A stretch of DNA of 64,000 nucleotides from Xenoacremonium recifei (Eukaryota > Ascomycota > Sordariomycetes > Hypocreales > Nectriaceae): the NCBI GenBank assembly GCA_012184525.1, contig WOFQ01000005.1:1-64000 (forward strand), given 5' to 3'. The translations under genes and the position numbers were made by a program. Below the pieces are notes generated by a model that was not told the origin of the DNA, did no database searches, and worked only from the letters and a program-made list of their open reading frames with translations. The stretch's first letter is position 1. Each line of letters opens with the position of its first letter. Positions 33,277-45,244 of this stretch are shown here, in pieces.

Positions 33277-34306
33277 ATCTGGGCCAGGGCTGGAGGAACA
33301 ATGAGGGAGTTCAAGAGAGTATTGTCGGCGTTGCCTGTATAGTTTGATCGCCGATTTGGTTATGTTTCAGTGACGCAGGTCTCGTCATCGCATCTGGACG
33401 ATGGCACTCAGCCCTTGAAGGGACATGTCAAAAGCAAAGTAGAGAGGGGAGGATGCAAAACAAGAGAAGCATGGACGTGACTGAAAAGATTTCATGATAA
33501 GCGACAGACGAAATAGATAATAGAGAAGATAGACTTGACAAGGATCTGAGGGATGGTCAATCATTTCATCTCGAATAGCAAAGAATTCAAAGATTATGAT
33601 CTCATAAGGTAGTCTCTGATTTGCGAGAGGGGAAAGAATGTGGTCTCGTGGGCAACCGGATCTGTCGGTTCCATTCAAGGTTGTCCGCTGACCACGGCCG
33701 TTCCCAGCGACTGAATGCGGGGAAGCCAGCAAGCGGGATGGACATCGAGAATTGCCTGAATAACAACTTTAGCCAACAACTGCCGAATCTCGATATATGT
33801 GTGCTTCTATTTGAGGAGAAACTGGCGTATTACTTACCGAACCAATACATCATGGTCTGGTCCCTTGTCGCAGGTGCTTTTGTTCTTTCCACGCGACAAG
33901 CCGTCTGCGCCTATGGATCACCTACCGTAGACAGCCTCGCAATGGAACAGATGAATGATCTTGTCGGTCCTCCTGAAAGGCTGTAGGGAATTCCGATCAT
34001 CAAGGTAGACAAACGATTGTTATTTGACTCCGTCTTGTACCAAGTCAAGCGTGCCCTATTCCTGATTTCCACGGCCTGAGGATTGGAGAATTAGACCGAC
34101 ATCATCTACATGATATGCAGACAAATCTTCAAAATGTTATAGGAAGAACCCTCAATATCGTTAAACCAACGTATGACCTTAGATATACAACTCAAATTCT
34201 TGAACGCCCCATCTAACTCCTCGCCACAAATCATTCCCACAACGCCATATATTTCGGCTCAACTCCAACCCAGGTCTCTGCAGTGATACATCGGCACACG
34301 ACGATA
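33277..34306. other. Intergenic, convergent 3' ends
   Basis: No gene recognised between the desaturase (+) and the transposase-like gene (-). The sequence is AT-richer than the flanks. I did not find terminal inverted repeats of the neighbouring transposase here. Confidence 0.4.
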
Positions 34307-35416
34307 TTACCATGGCACCATACGGCCTTCACTGTCCAGCAATTGTTTCAGTCTCTGTGGCATGAATTCAACCCAGATGTTGATCCGCTCCTGGTCCAGA
34401 TTCCTCCACATCTCGCGTACAGCTTGTCGCAGGGTCTCATCCTCCCAATCCGGGAGTGGTTCCATCTTCCACTGTTTCTTGTGCGGCCAAAGTGAGTCTA
34501 AAGGACTCAGATCGGGACTCTCGCCACAGTTGAAGAAACACCGAAGATTGTTCTCTTCTTTCCACTGCTGCACAGGGTTCACCTTGCTGGCACTACCATG
34601 GGCAAACGAATCGGTGTCTTCCTCGAGAGTGAATGAATGCGGACCAGTTGTCGAGAGCCATTGTTTGACGCCCTTTTCAAGAACTCTGTCGCGATATTCC
34701 GTCATGCTCATAGCGCCGGTGCTGTTTGGGTTTGTCGATTCTTCGTAAAAGATCAATTCGCTTTTGAAACCGTGGCCCATCGATGCCCATACGTGGACTC
34801 TTTTGACGTCGCGCGGCCATTTGGAATCCTCCTCTTTGCTGCAGGTCGGACAGAACTTCTCGCCTGCTCTGGGCATGAGGCGTATCTTTCCATCTAAGCC
34901 GAATCCGAAATGTAGCTCGGCGCTGAAACGAATAAAATGCCAGTCCTGTGGCTGCGGGTAGGCTTCGAGCAGCCTTTTGGCGTAATCTATCCTTTTCTCG
35001 CGCGTCTTCTTGTGCATCCAGTTGAGGCCGCATCCGAGACATTTGCGATAGCCAATTGTGCCCATGGTTCGGTGCAGAGTTCGCGGATTACAGTCCATTT
35101 CAACACCGGCCTCTTTGGCAAGGCCACCCCAATTCAGGTTGACGTGTTCGTATCTGGTGTCCCAAAGTATAGCCTCCATCTTTTGCTGGTCATCTTCTGA
35201 TACCTTGTTTGGACGCCCACGGGTTTCCTCCCACTCTGGGTCGTTGCGCTTAGACGCGGGGATGTTCAGTGCCGCGTAACCTTGGGAACGTGATAGTTCA
35301 AAGTGTCTGAAGATGGCAGACTTGTTGACTGGCAGGCCTTGTGACTCGAGATACGATATCGTGCCCCTGACCATGGCCTTCTTGGGGGTGTCGCCATGTT
35401 TATACCCAGACGGCAT
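34307..35416 (-). CDS. Tc1/mariner-like transposase ORF with substituted catalytic residue
   Basis: An uninterrupted 369-residue protein of the fungal DDE (Tc1/mariner-like) transposase type. The N-terminal 150 residues contain helix-turn-helix-like segments (PVNKSAIFRHFELSRSQGY; RTLHRTMGTIGYRKC). The catalytic core follows. The first acidic position, normally the Asp of FSDE, reads FSAE (Ala166, codon GCC at 34919-34921). The second is in TLEEDTDSFAHG (Asp267 or 269) and the third in PDLSPLDSLW (Asp307), where relatives usually have Glu. The expected triad would thus be A-D-D, which should not cut DNA. There are no stops or frameshifts, unlike most dead transposons. No terminal inverted repeats or target duplication were seen by eye. 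The start is the ATG at 35416; a longer frame begins only with GTG at 35476. Either a recently inactivated element or a domesticated transposase. Confidence 0.8.
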   Translation of the reverse strand: MPSGYKHGDTPKKAMVRGTISYLESQGLPVNKSAIFRHFELSRSQGYAALNIPASKRNDPEWEETRGRPNKVSEDDQQKMEAILWDTRYEHVNLNWGGLAKEAGVEMDCNPRTLHRTMGTIGYRKCLGCGLNWMHKKTREKRIDYAKRLLEAYPQPQDWHFIRFSAELHFGFGLDGKIRLMPRAGEKFCPTCSKEEDSKWPRDVKRVHVWASMGHGFKSELIFYEESTNPNSTGAMSMTEYRDRVLEKGVKQWLSTTGPHSFTLEEDTDSFAHGSASKVNPVQQWKEENNLRCFFNCGESPDLSPLDSLWPHKKQWKMEPLPDWEDETLRQAVREMWRNLDQERINIWVEFMPQRLKQLLDSEGRMVPW

Positions 35417-36474
35417 TGTAGCCTTGATGGAGAGAATTGTCTGACGATGGTGTGTGGATGTTTTTGTCGGGCTCACGAAAATGGAAGGGTGACTGAAACA
35501 TTCCCACTCACGTGATGGATGAGGAACGAGCGGAGAACCGCAACAGCTATAGGTATGGATGTTTAAGTCCCGAGGATCTCACCACGTCTGGTAACCCAAC
35601 TTAGACAATTGATTCTTAGGGAAATGAAGACTTTCAGAGCAACTACTTGTTTTAATACATTCAAGTCTTTGACTTGACTCACATGCCCAAGAATCTTGGA
35701 AAAGAAACAGGACTTCATTTACTTGGTCAAGGTGCAGGGTAGCTGGTAGGTGCAAGCTACGTGGCGCAGATCGCACCTTCCCCAGCCACACCTGGCAGAA
35801 AGAGGTTTAGAGCCCCCGAGTCTCCACTCTCAGTTTGGAGGTGAGCCGCATTATGGTCATGGCTTAACTTCACCTGCCGACCTTCATACTTCTCCGAACC
35901 ACAGCCTCATCCGCAGAGGGCCACACGAAAACATCCGGCGCCTGTCCGGTTCTCCCGTCTGCATCGTTTGCATTGTCTCGCGTACCATCTGCCCCCCTCA
36001 GATGCCCCGGCTGACTGCCGCAAACGAGAGCAACTCCAGATCCTGGCAGCCAACCATCGTGTGTTCCACCTTTAACCGCGTTGCCCTGTCCCGCTCGCAA
36101 GGGAAGCGAGTGAAGCGTCACCAGCCGCCCACCTGACCGCAGCACGACAGGTAGCATAGTGGCGCTGCCATAGGACATGCTCTGATACAGATCGTGAGGG
36201 CAAAGGACACCGATTCCTCTTCCTTGCTGCCGTCTTCTCTACTCTCTGCTGCTACCCGGCTGGCTGCCACCGAAGCTCGGACTGTGTCGCTTTCACCCCT
36301 TCTCAGGCTGTCGTTTGCGCAATCGCCCAACGGAGCAGTGCTCCCGATCCCATCACAGCACTCTCGCCCCCGCCTCCGCTTGTGCGTTCGATCGGTGCGA
36401 CGAACAGGTTCCGGCCTCGAACGAGATATCTTGCCACTCCATAGCCTCGCTGCCTACCTCTGGTATCAATCATC
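35417..36474. other. Intergenic, divergent
   Basis: No gene recognised between the transposase-like ORF (-) and the SWIB gene (+). Bases about 36180-36470 are C/T-rich and probably the leader of the SWIB gene. Confidence 0.4.
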
Positions 36475-37497
36475 ATGACTACCCCGTGTAAGGAACATGT
36501 GGTCCCCGCCTCCGCCAATCCTCCCTACTGATGTTTTATCAAATGACAGTGACTCCGGAAGAGGTCATCCGCTACACGCCCATCATTGATGGAATCCTCG
36601 CGACGGCCGACCTCGAAACGATCACGCGGAAGAAGATTGTCCATGGCATGCAGACGTCTCTTGGTGGCATAGACTTGAGTCATCAAAAGGTGGGATGATT
36701 GGAACTTGGTGCTGAGGGACATTTCTGGACATCTTCATTCTAACTCTGGCACTAGGCTGCCATCAAGGTGCTCATCATGTCCCGTTTCGACGAGATCAAC
36801 AAACCCGCCGACACGGAGAACCCGGACTCCTCGAGAGGAAAGCGCTCTGCGACGAGCGATGGCTCAGATGTGGGCGAGACCGATCCCTCAGAGTCTCCCG
36901 AGCCCGCGAGAAAGAAGATGAAGCGCTCCTCTTCAGCAGAAGATGCTGACGCACGTCTGGCTGCCCAGCTTCAGGCCGAGGAGAACAGCCTTGCGCGAAG
37001 CCGCAAGACTCGAGGTGGCGGTGACAAGGCGAAGACGTCACGCAAGCAGAAGTCGGCTCCCCGGAAGAAGAGCTCTAAGAAGGTCAGCGCGGAGGACGAC
37101 AGCGACTTGGAAAACAGCGAGGCTGCGCCCAAGAGAAAAGCTGGGGGTGGCTTCCAGAAGCCGTTTGTTCTGAGCGCAACCCTTTCGGAACTCTGCGGGG
37201 AAACACAGGTATGCTGCCGCTGGGCTTTTCCATCCCCGACTGTTGGATATGCTTCATTCCAGTAGTTTTCCTTGGTGAGACGTAAGAAAGGCTAACAACA
37301 CCCTACAGCTCTCACGCCCTCAGGTTGTTAAGAAGCTTTGGGAACACATCAAAGCCAATGACTTGCAGGACCCAAAGGATCGACGCCAGATCATCTGCGA
37401 CGAGAAGATGATGGCAGTGTTCAAGCAGGCAAAGGTTGACATGTTCCGAATGAACAAGGAAATCGGCAACCACCTTTATCCTGTCGGCGAGGAGTGA
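36475..37497 (+). CDS. DEK_C / SWIB domain protein (UAF30/TRI1-like)
   Basis: A nuclear protein of 264 residues with two small domains. Exons are 36475-36487, 36550-36689, 36756-37208 and 37309-37497; the first exon codes for only four residues and one base. Residues about 5-62 form a DEK_C domain (TPEEVIRYTPIIDGILATAD through KVLIMSRFDEINK). A Lys/Ser-rich, acidic linker (about 65-180) carries nuclear-localisation-like clusters (PARKKMKRSS, KRKAGGGF). Residues about 185-262 form a SWIB domain with LSRPQVVKKLWEHIKANDLQ, DPKDRRQIICDE and MFRMNKEIGNHLYP. In yeast this architecture is that of Tri1, a paralogue of Uaf30 of the RNA polymerase I upstream activation factor. A role in rDNA or chromatin is likely but the exact orthologue is not decided. 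Confidence 0.92.
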
Positions 37498-38509
37498 TGC
37501 GAGGACAGTATAACATTTCGGGTGGGAGCGGATTCACGGACACGGGGAACGCAGGAGATTTGATACAAGTGGTTTTTTGGCGCCCGGCGGCGTAATGGAT
37601 ACTCTACTCGAGTTTTTACTGATTTGTAACGTCCTGGGGATTTCCGCGGTATGCGGACAGGAGACAAATCCGGGTTATAGTGAATGGATGGATGTCGAGG
37701 GTAGCAATCCGTCGCCAGGCTAATGCGATATGACGGCAGATGACAAAGACCTGGATGCTTATCTATATGGATAGCTACTTACCCCAACTTACCTAGAAAA
37801 TCATTCAGCTGAAGAAAAGTTACAATTTGGGCATTGCAGAGTGGTGTGCCCTTCACAGGGCAAGGCTGAGAGCAAGGCCACCTGAGGATGACTCGTCTCC
37901 ACTGTCCTGACCAGGGAGGCGACTCATTGCCGAGATTCCATGACAGATTCCAGGCCGGTGACTCTTCAGATGCCAGCTGAGACAAGCTGGCCGCCAATCG
38001 GCGTCAGCGACAACTACTTTTGGGGGTGACTAACGGCGGAGATTCCCGTGCCCATAGAAATATCCGGAGCAGAATAATGGAATCTGCAAATGCTGCCACA
38101 TGCAAGAGGCGTGACAGGGCTGACTCAGCCACCTTCAGCCCCAGGTTTGTACTTGTAAGGTTGAGTGGAAGGTGCGACCCCCACTTTCTGCTGGCACGGG
38201 CATGAGCCACAGGTCCATCACGAAATGCCCCGCCAATTCGGTTCGCTGCTCGCTCTAAATAAAAACCATCGTTGTGCAAGATCGACCTGTTTAAGCTAGC
38301 TTGGCATTACTGATTCCCCTTCGTTGCGACAACCTGTAGTATTTCAGCTATTTTCGGTCTTCGAGGACTCTTCTATTATATTACCAATTCAGCCGTACGA
38401 TTACCTCGAGCCCGCCCAAGGATTCGTGCGACTCGGCCTCGCGCTCCCCTCTCATCCTCCCGCCCTCCCAAGCTTCACGACTGCTCCAAGGGTCATCCCA
38501 ACAACGTTC
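37498..38509. other. Intergenic
   Basis: The 3' flank of the SWIB gene and the promoter/leader of the ubiquitin ligase. No gene or repeat was recognised. Confidence 0.4.
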
Positions 38510-40904
38510 ATGGCTTCCTCCGGCAGCGGCGATACTCCAAGCGCAGGAACTACTGGGCCACAACCCGAAGGAGGCAAAGGCCGTAGTAAAGGCCGCGGCG
38601 GAAAACCCAACCAGAACCGACGAGGCGGCGCTCGACGTGGGCGAGGCAACAGCAGTAACAACGCCGTTCCCTCTGTCCCAGCAAACCCGGCAGCCCGTGA
38701 TGTTGCTGCCGCGGCCCGAGCTGCAGCAGCGAAGGCAGCAGAGGAGGCAGACGATGACGACGATGTAGACATTTGCTTCATCTGTGCAAATCCTGTCGCC
38801 CACCACTCAATCGCGCCCTGCAACCATACGACCTGCCATATCTGTGGACTGCGGATGAGAGCTCTTTATAAGACGAAAGATTGCGCTCATTGTCGCGTAA
38901 GTACTCTTGGTTATCTGGCATTCACGAGTTCAAGTGACTGACTGTTGGCAGACCCCAGCGCCCTTTGTCATCTTCACCGACGACGCCGAGAAGCGGTTCC
39001 AAGACTACGTCGACGAGGACATCACGACCACGGACGAGAACATCGGCATCAAATATACAAACGAGGACATCGTCGGCGACACGGTGCTTCTACTCCGATA
39101 TAATTGTCCCGATCCATCCTGCGATTTCGCCGGCCTCGGCTGGCCTGACTTGCACCGCCACGTGAAGTCTGTCCATCGCAAGCGCATGTGCGATCTCTGC
39201 ACGCGAAACAAGAAAGTTTTCACCCACGAGCACGAGTTATTTGGTGACCGGGAACTGGAGAAGCACATGCGACACGGAGATGACAAGCCCGGCGCCGCAG
39301 ACCAGACCGGCTTCAAGGGCCATCCCTTGTGTGGTTTCTGCGGAGAGCGGTTCTACGACGATGATAAACTGTACGAACACTGCCGGAACAAGCACGAGCG
39401 ATGCTTCATCTGTGACCGCAGAGACTCGAGACACCCTCACTACTACCTCAACTACGACGCGTTGGAAGAGCACTTTAAGAAGGACCATTTCCTCTGCTCG
39501 GATCGCGAGTGTATGGAAAAGAAGTTCGTTGTCTTTGAGTCAGAGCTGGACCTACAGGCGCACAAACTTGAAGAACATGGTGGCAAGACTGCTGGGCGAG
39601 ACGCACGATTAGTTAATATCTCTGGCTTCGACTTCAGGCAGACCTACCAGCAAGAACGGAGAGGTGCGGGCGGCGAAGGAGGACGAGGTGGTCGAGAAGG
39701 ACGCGGCCGTGGACGAGGACGAGACCCTAACGCGGAGATGATCCCCGTCAGCTCTGCGCAGCCACTCAGACGAGATGAACTCGCATATCAACGACAAATG
39801 GCCATTCATTCAGCACCGTCAGGATCAGGCCGTACATTTGGTGGGCAACTTTCTGCACCCTCGCGAGACAATGCCGCCCCAGCACCAGCCCGCGCCAGCG
39901 GCACGTCAACCCCTCGAACCAGCCAGAACAACCTCGCGGCCAATATGGATGCCCTCAGTCTGACTGATACGTCTAACCTTTCGGCGGAGGAGCGAGCTCG
40001 CTTGGTCCGTCATGGCGCCGTCATCGAGCGTGCTTCGAATCTCCTTGGGAACGATGCCCGTAGCATGGACACATTCCGCGGGAACATCTCAGCCTACCAG
40101 CGAGGGGGCTTTACCGCACCACAGCTCATCGATGCCTTCTTCACCCTTTTCGCAGACGCCTCCTCAAACGCTCTGGGAACGCTGGTTCGCGAAGTCACCG
40201 ATTTGTACGAGGACAAGGCGAAGGCCGATGCGCTGCGTAAGGCGTGGCAGGATTGGCGCGCTATCAACGAGGATTATCCCAGCCTACCAGGCTTGAGCGG
40301 CATGCACGGCGCGACGTCAAGTTCCAGCGGTTGGGCAAACGCTGCCGCCGCAAGTCCAGCTCTCCCGAATGCGGCTCCATCCCAGAAACACTCGAACCGT
40401 GTGCTCAAACTCAAGAACAGCACCCGCCTCGGAGGTCCTGCTCCAGTCTCCGTGTCTTCAACACAGTGGACGTCTCGACCGGCCGTCCGACCGCCTCCGT
40501 CCTCCGCATTTCCCTCCCTCCCTGGATCCAGCAAATCTGGCGCCGCTTCGTCCTCCAACGCCAATGCATCGTCGCGACCATCCTGGGCCGCCAGCTCCGT
40601 TGGCGCAACTTCCGACGCCAATGCTCTCACACGGCCACGGAACCCACGTGCTGGAGGTGAGGACGCCTTTCCCGCATTGCCAGCCGCGCCGAAGCCGACA
40701 ACGACGATCTTTGGATACGGCACAGGCCGCGCTGTACGTCGTGATTACGGAAATCGGGATACGGGTTTCTCATGGGGTGGTAGCGGCTCAGGGGAAGCTT
40801 CGGCCCAAGCGACTGAGGAACCTGCCGAGGAGGCTGAGACTGCCGGCAAGGGAAAGAAGGCAGGGAAGAAAGCCAAGAAGCAAGTGCTGGTGCAGTGGGG
40901 ATAA
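38510..40904 (+). CDS. HEL2: RING/C2H2 E3 ubiquitin ligase, Hel2/ZNF598 type
   Basis: Ubiquitinates 40S ribosomal proteins on collided ribosomes, starting ribosome-associated quality control in the cytosol (established for Hel2/ZNF598). Exons are 38510-38896 and 38952-40904, giving 779 residues. A Gly/Arg-rich N-terminus (RSKGRGGKPNQNRRGG) and an acidic block precede the RING finger at about 89-128 (CFIC ... CNHTTCHIC ... CAHC). The following zinc fingers include CPDPSC...HRHVKSVH, CDLC, CGFCGERFYDDDKLYEHC and CFICDRRD, in the order of the family. An RG-rich patch (GRGGREGRGRGRGR) and a Ser/Ala/Pro-rich C-terminal half with the basic end KGKKAGKKAKKQ complete it. An in-frame upstream extension begins only with TTG. 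The intron lies directly after the RING, a natural domain boundary. Confidence 0.93.
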
Positions 40905-41447
40905 AAGTGTCATGAGACGTTTTGTCCATCTATGTTGGCGTATCTTGAAGGAGTTACCATGTGAGCCGGAGTTGAATTAGCGGGTTGGGCAGCGCGGGGT
41001 GATTTAACTCGAGACTTTGATGTAGGCATGGCTGAGGTGGTGAGAGATACGATAACTAGACAAAAGATATTCATGTTAATGCACTCGTGTTGACAATTAT
41101 ATCCGAAATATGGAATGAAGCTTTCACGCCGAGGATTGAGGACAACTCAAAATGGGACAACACAGTCTTTGGTTAAAAGGAACACTCACTCTTTCCAGTT
41201 AGTATCACACTGTATGAAGCATACGCCCCTATTAGAAGTACTAGAGCTCAATAAGTGAGTCAGTTTGATGAAGAATAACCGATTCCGACCGGCTGTGTAT
41301 TTTCGTCTCGTCATGTGCCTTATCCAGGTTCCAGTGCTCGCCCTATCCTATACATATCCCATCGATCCAAGACAAAGGAGATGCAGACAAAGTAAAACAT
41401 TTTTCCTTTTCCCAGTATGCACACAAGTCCTCATGCTCAGCGCTACA
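40905..41447. other. Intergenic, convergent 3' ends
   Basis: 3' flanks of HEL2 (+) and IRE1 (-). AT-rich. Nothing recognised. Confidence 0.4.
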
Positions 41448-44400
41448 CTACAGTCCAGCTGGCTCGTAATACTCGCGGAACCGGTCCGTGTCATCCCAGC
41501 CGACATTGAAGACGACATTCCAACAAACAAGCAGCAACATGGGGAACCTGGTCGTCCAGAACTGCAAGTAGCCGGCGGGCAGGGGCCCGACCAGCCTTTG
41601 CAGATTCTCCGGCATGTCCTCATAGTGATTCTTCTTGTTGCGAAGCGCCCGGAGGAGATCTAGAAGTCTTCCACCGCTGTATTTCCGCTGTTTGCCTAGA
41701 GAGTCGGCAAAGTCTCGTCCAACTTGGCGGAGGAAGTCTCCAGTCTCGATGACTGTCTCGGCAAACCTCTCAAGCTCGACGAGAGCCTCAGATGGGGGAT
41801 CTCGGGGCTCTTTCTCAAAGTGGTCCGAAACGTCGCAAAGGAAGGTCAGCTTCTTCTTGGCGGACCAGAAGAACGGATGCGCCATCACCTCGCGGGTAGA
41901 CGGACGTTCCTTGGGGTTGTGCCGGAGCATTCCTGTGATGAGATCCTTCGCCTCGTATCCAACATCGCCCAAGGGGTCCAGCCCAGAAAGATCATACTTC
42001 TTGTTTCGAATGTTGACTTCTCGCATGTACTTTCCGCCACAGTCGAAGGGATGACTACCTTCTGTCAAGACGTAGTAGAAAACCAGTCCAAGCGAGAAGA
42101 TATCGATAGCTCGAGTGGCTCGTCGAAGGCCTGAAGTGACTCCATCCTGGACAAGAACGTTGGCAGAGCCACTTTGAGCGCTATGCTCGGGCGTGAGAAG
42201 AGTTGCTTCGCGGCCATCCTCATCCAAGAGCAATTCTGGGGCTCTCCAGCCAGTAGTACCTGCGTTGCGACCAGTAGTAGCGCCGAAGGAAGACTGTCCG
42301 CCCTCAAGCTTCTTGCAGAGGCCGAAATCAGACACTAGGAGACGCGGTTTGCCGTCCTTGCCCATGTTGACCAGAATGTTCTGTGGCTTGAGATCTCGAT
42401 GTACGATTCGGAGGCCGTGAAGGTGGTCGATTCCATTGGCAATTTGATACAGGACGTTCGAACGATCGCGCCGTCCGGCGTCGGCGATTTTAGGGAAACA
42501 CTGAGGCGTCTCGATGACATCGGCGAGTGAACCTGCGCAGAGTTCCAAGGCGATATACAAGAACTCATCATACCTCTCTTGGGCATAGTAGCGTACAACT
42601 GTCATGGTCAGAATGCACACTTCAGAGCGACTTCGTTGTACTTACCATTGGGGTGGTCGTCACTCTCCCTTAGTAGCTTCGTCTCCTGTGAAGCCACGTC
42701 ATAAAACGACATCAACAATCGCTTCACAGCAACATCCCGGCCGTCAAATCTTCCGGCAAACACAATCGTTCCGTTGCTGCCAGTTCCAAGTTGTAAATCA
42801 GTGTTCACCTCGATACCTCCCATTCGAAGAGTCGGACCACCGACAGCGCTCATATCATGAGTTACAGTCTCAACATCTCGCTGCTGTTTATTGGATTTGT
42901 CAACCATCCTGTTGACGTCTTCAATAGTCTCGGCCATGGTCAGAACATTCTCATCGCCACGCGACTGGGACTGCTCCTGGTTGCGAGGGCCCTTGCGATG
43001 CTTCACGCCTCCACGACGGCCCCGGTGTGCCTTCTTCTTCTTCTTCTCGGGAGCACCGTCATCGAGAGCTTGTCCATTCACAGCCACTTCGGCCAAAGGT
43101 TTTCTGTCTGACGTCTGTTCTCCCGCGACTGGGTTCTCGGCGCGGTCGTCTTTGGCATCCTCGTCGTTCAAACCATTGGTCTTATTGATAAGCTCATCAA
43201 ACCCGTCTTGGCCGTCGCTTGTCTTGTCGGTCAATGGATCCTTAGCAAGTCTCTGTTTTGCTTCAGTATCCAGGATCTCGATCTCCTCCAGGTTCGACTT
43301 GTTGGCATCGTCAAGGAGTTGGGCATCGCTTTGCAATGGGACGCGATCAGCGGCATCGACGGGCTTCGTCAAGGATAAAGATCCATCGCTGTTTGCATTC
43401 AACATAAAGGGTTGGTCCAACACGCTGCTAATGGTATGGCGAATCTGCTTGCGGTTGACGAAAAGAGTGATTACCAGGACAATGATCAGGATGGGGTTGC
43501 TCAGAAGCTCGACGACATGGTTGGCAAATCTTCGAGGCATTGACTTGACTTTTGAGATGATGGTTACCTGATCATCGCCTTCGACTAGTTCACCGGTAGT
43601 GGAGTCATTGTTTAACTCGTCATCCTGGTTATCAATGCTGCCAGGGGGTAGAGTAACCAAATGCTGTTTCTTCGCCTGGGCAGGTGCATTGTCAAGGAAA
43701 TGATTTCCGGCCAAAGCTTTGGAGAGCTTGGTTTGGCTTATTGTTTCCCAGGTCGATTGCGTATCCCAGAATTCGGGACTCGAGATCTTGGCAGCAGGGG
43801 CATGGACAATGAGAGGATAAAAGAGCCCCGACATTGCATACCAGCTCCCAGTGTTGGTCTGGTTGAGGAAAATACTGTTGGAACGCATCTGGTCACCAGA
43901 GCCGTCCTGGGAGGGCATGGTTGGATGAGGAAGCACAATGAGATCGGTGTTGCTATCCTTGGGTGCATCCCAGGGCCGACAGACATCGAAGACACGGACT
44001 ACAGGAGCAGAAAAAGTCTCTCTGAACCGTGGTGCCGGCGCCTCCGAGCGGGTGTAGTCAAAAGCATATACCCTGCCATCATGCTTACTTGTGATGTACC
44101 AGCTATCAAGAGAGGTCTGATGCTGCTGTAAGAGGTCGTTGTCGAAGTTGTTGGTGGTCCATTCCGCGTACTTTAGGGTCGCGATGGGAAGACCATCTCG
44201 CCTCAGGATTCCAACCGTGTACTCGGTCCGGCCGAGAGTGATGGAACCAGTTGAGCTGCATTCCTGGTTGTCCTTGTCGTATAAAGTGTTGGGTTGTTGA
44301 AGACAGCTCTCAGCCTCGTCGACATGGGAGCCACCAGACCCAAACCACTTGAGGACTCGGCCAGTGGCAGCGTCGAGCGTGATCATGGTCGTCTTCTTGT

Positions 44401-45244
44401 CGCCAGTGTAGACGACCGTGCTATCTTCATATGGGACAAGGTCATCAACCAACTTCTTCATGGTGAAGCCAGTCGATACGAGCCCGGCATCGGACTCCGG
44501 GATCCACACATAGATGCCTCCATCGCGATTGGGCTCGACAGCCCAGATGTAATGGTCGACCTGCTGGAAGCTGTCGTCGAGTAGGGATTGGTTGAGACGA
44601 AAGTGTTGCGTGTCAACCATGGGCTGGTCTACCTCGAGGTGCCAGCGTTCTTTGCCAGTCTTACGCTCGTTGGCGTAAAGGTCTCCATTGACGGTCGCCA
44701 GAAGAACAAAGTCTTCAACGTCCCAATCCTCCAGACTCCGCGCAATCTGCTGCGACGCAAGTCCAGAGGCAGGGATGCTGCTGGACCGCTGGTGTCGGGA
44801 AGAGAATGGTGCTCGTACGGCCTGGGCCGGAGCTAACGTTGCGAGGGCGCTCGCATCGTCGGGTATGATCAAGTGATCACGTTCGTTGTTTGCGTGTTTT
44901 CGGTTTAAAGCGTGCTGCTTTTGTTGCTGTTGATGCTGTTGTGTGTAAAACTGCTGGCGGCGCTGCCTTGTTGCTGCGGCTCGCTTGATACTGTCCTCCT
45001 TGGCTGTCTCGCGAGAGGCGTGCGCGGCATCGATTGGCGTAGCAGCCCAGTTGTGGACGGCCGCATCGTCGGACAATTGTTGGCTGCTGCCGGTGGCACG
45101 GCTGATGTCTGGGAGTGGCGAGGCAGCGCTCTGAGGTTGCTGGGCATTGGCAAGCGGCAACCAAGGGAGGAGGAGGATGGCTAGGGCCAGGAGCAGTTTC
45201 GGTTGCTGGGACTGACGTCCCTCACGAGGAGGCCGTCTCAGCAT
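41448..45244 (-). CDS. IRE1: Endoplasmic-reticulum stress sensor kinase/endoribonuclease IRE1
   Basis: Senses unfolded proteins in the ER lumen and, after oligomerising, splices HAC1-type mRNA through its cytosolic RNase. Two exons, 45244-42646 and 42598-41448, give 1249 residues; the 47-nt intron lies inside the kinase N-lobe (DDHPN|VVRYY). A signal peptide is at about 1-34 (LLLALAILLLPWLPLANAQ). The luminal beta-propeller-like domain includes GDLYANERKTGKERW and repeated VYTGDKKTTMITLDAATG. A transmembrane helix is at about 583-599. The linker is highly charged, with Lys-rich (EKKKKKAHRGRRGG) and Asp-rich parts. The kinase has GTGSNGT (820-826), Lys841, HRDLKPQN (933-940) and SDFG (956-959). 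The KEN-type RNase domain follows to the end (DFLRQVGRDF, YFREYYEPAGL-like tail). All catalytic motifs are intact. Confidence 0.95.

Noticed and set aside
34250..35560. Terminal inverted repeats around the transposase-like ORF
   Set aside because: Comparison of both flanks by eye gave only 6-7 bp chance matches; none is convincing.
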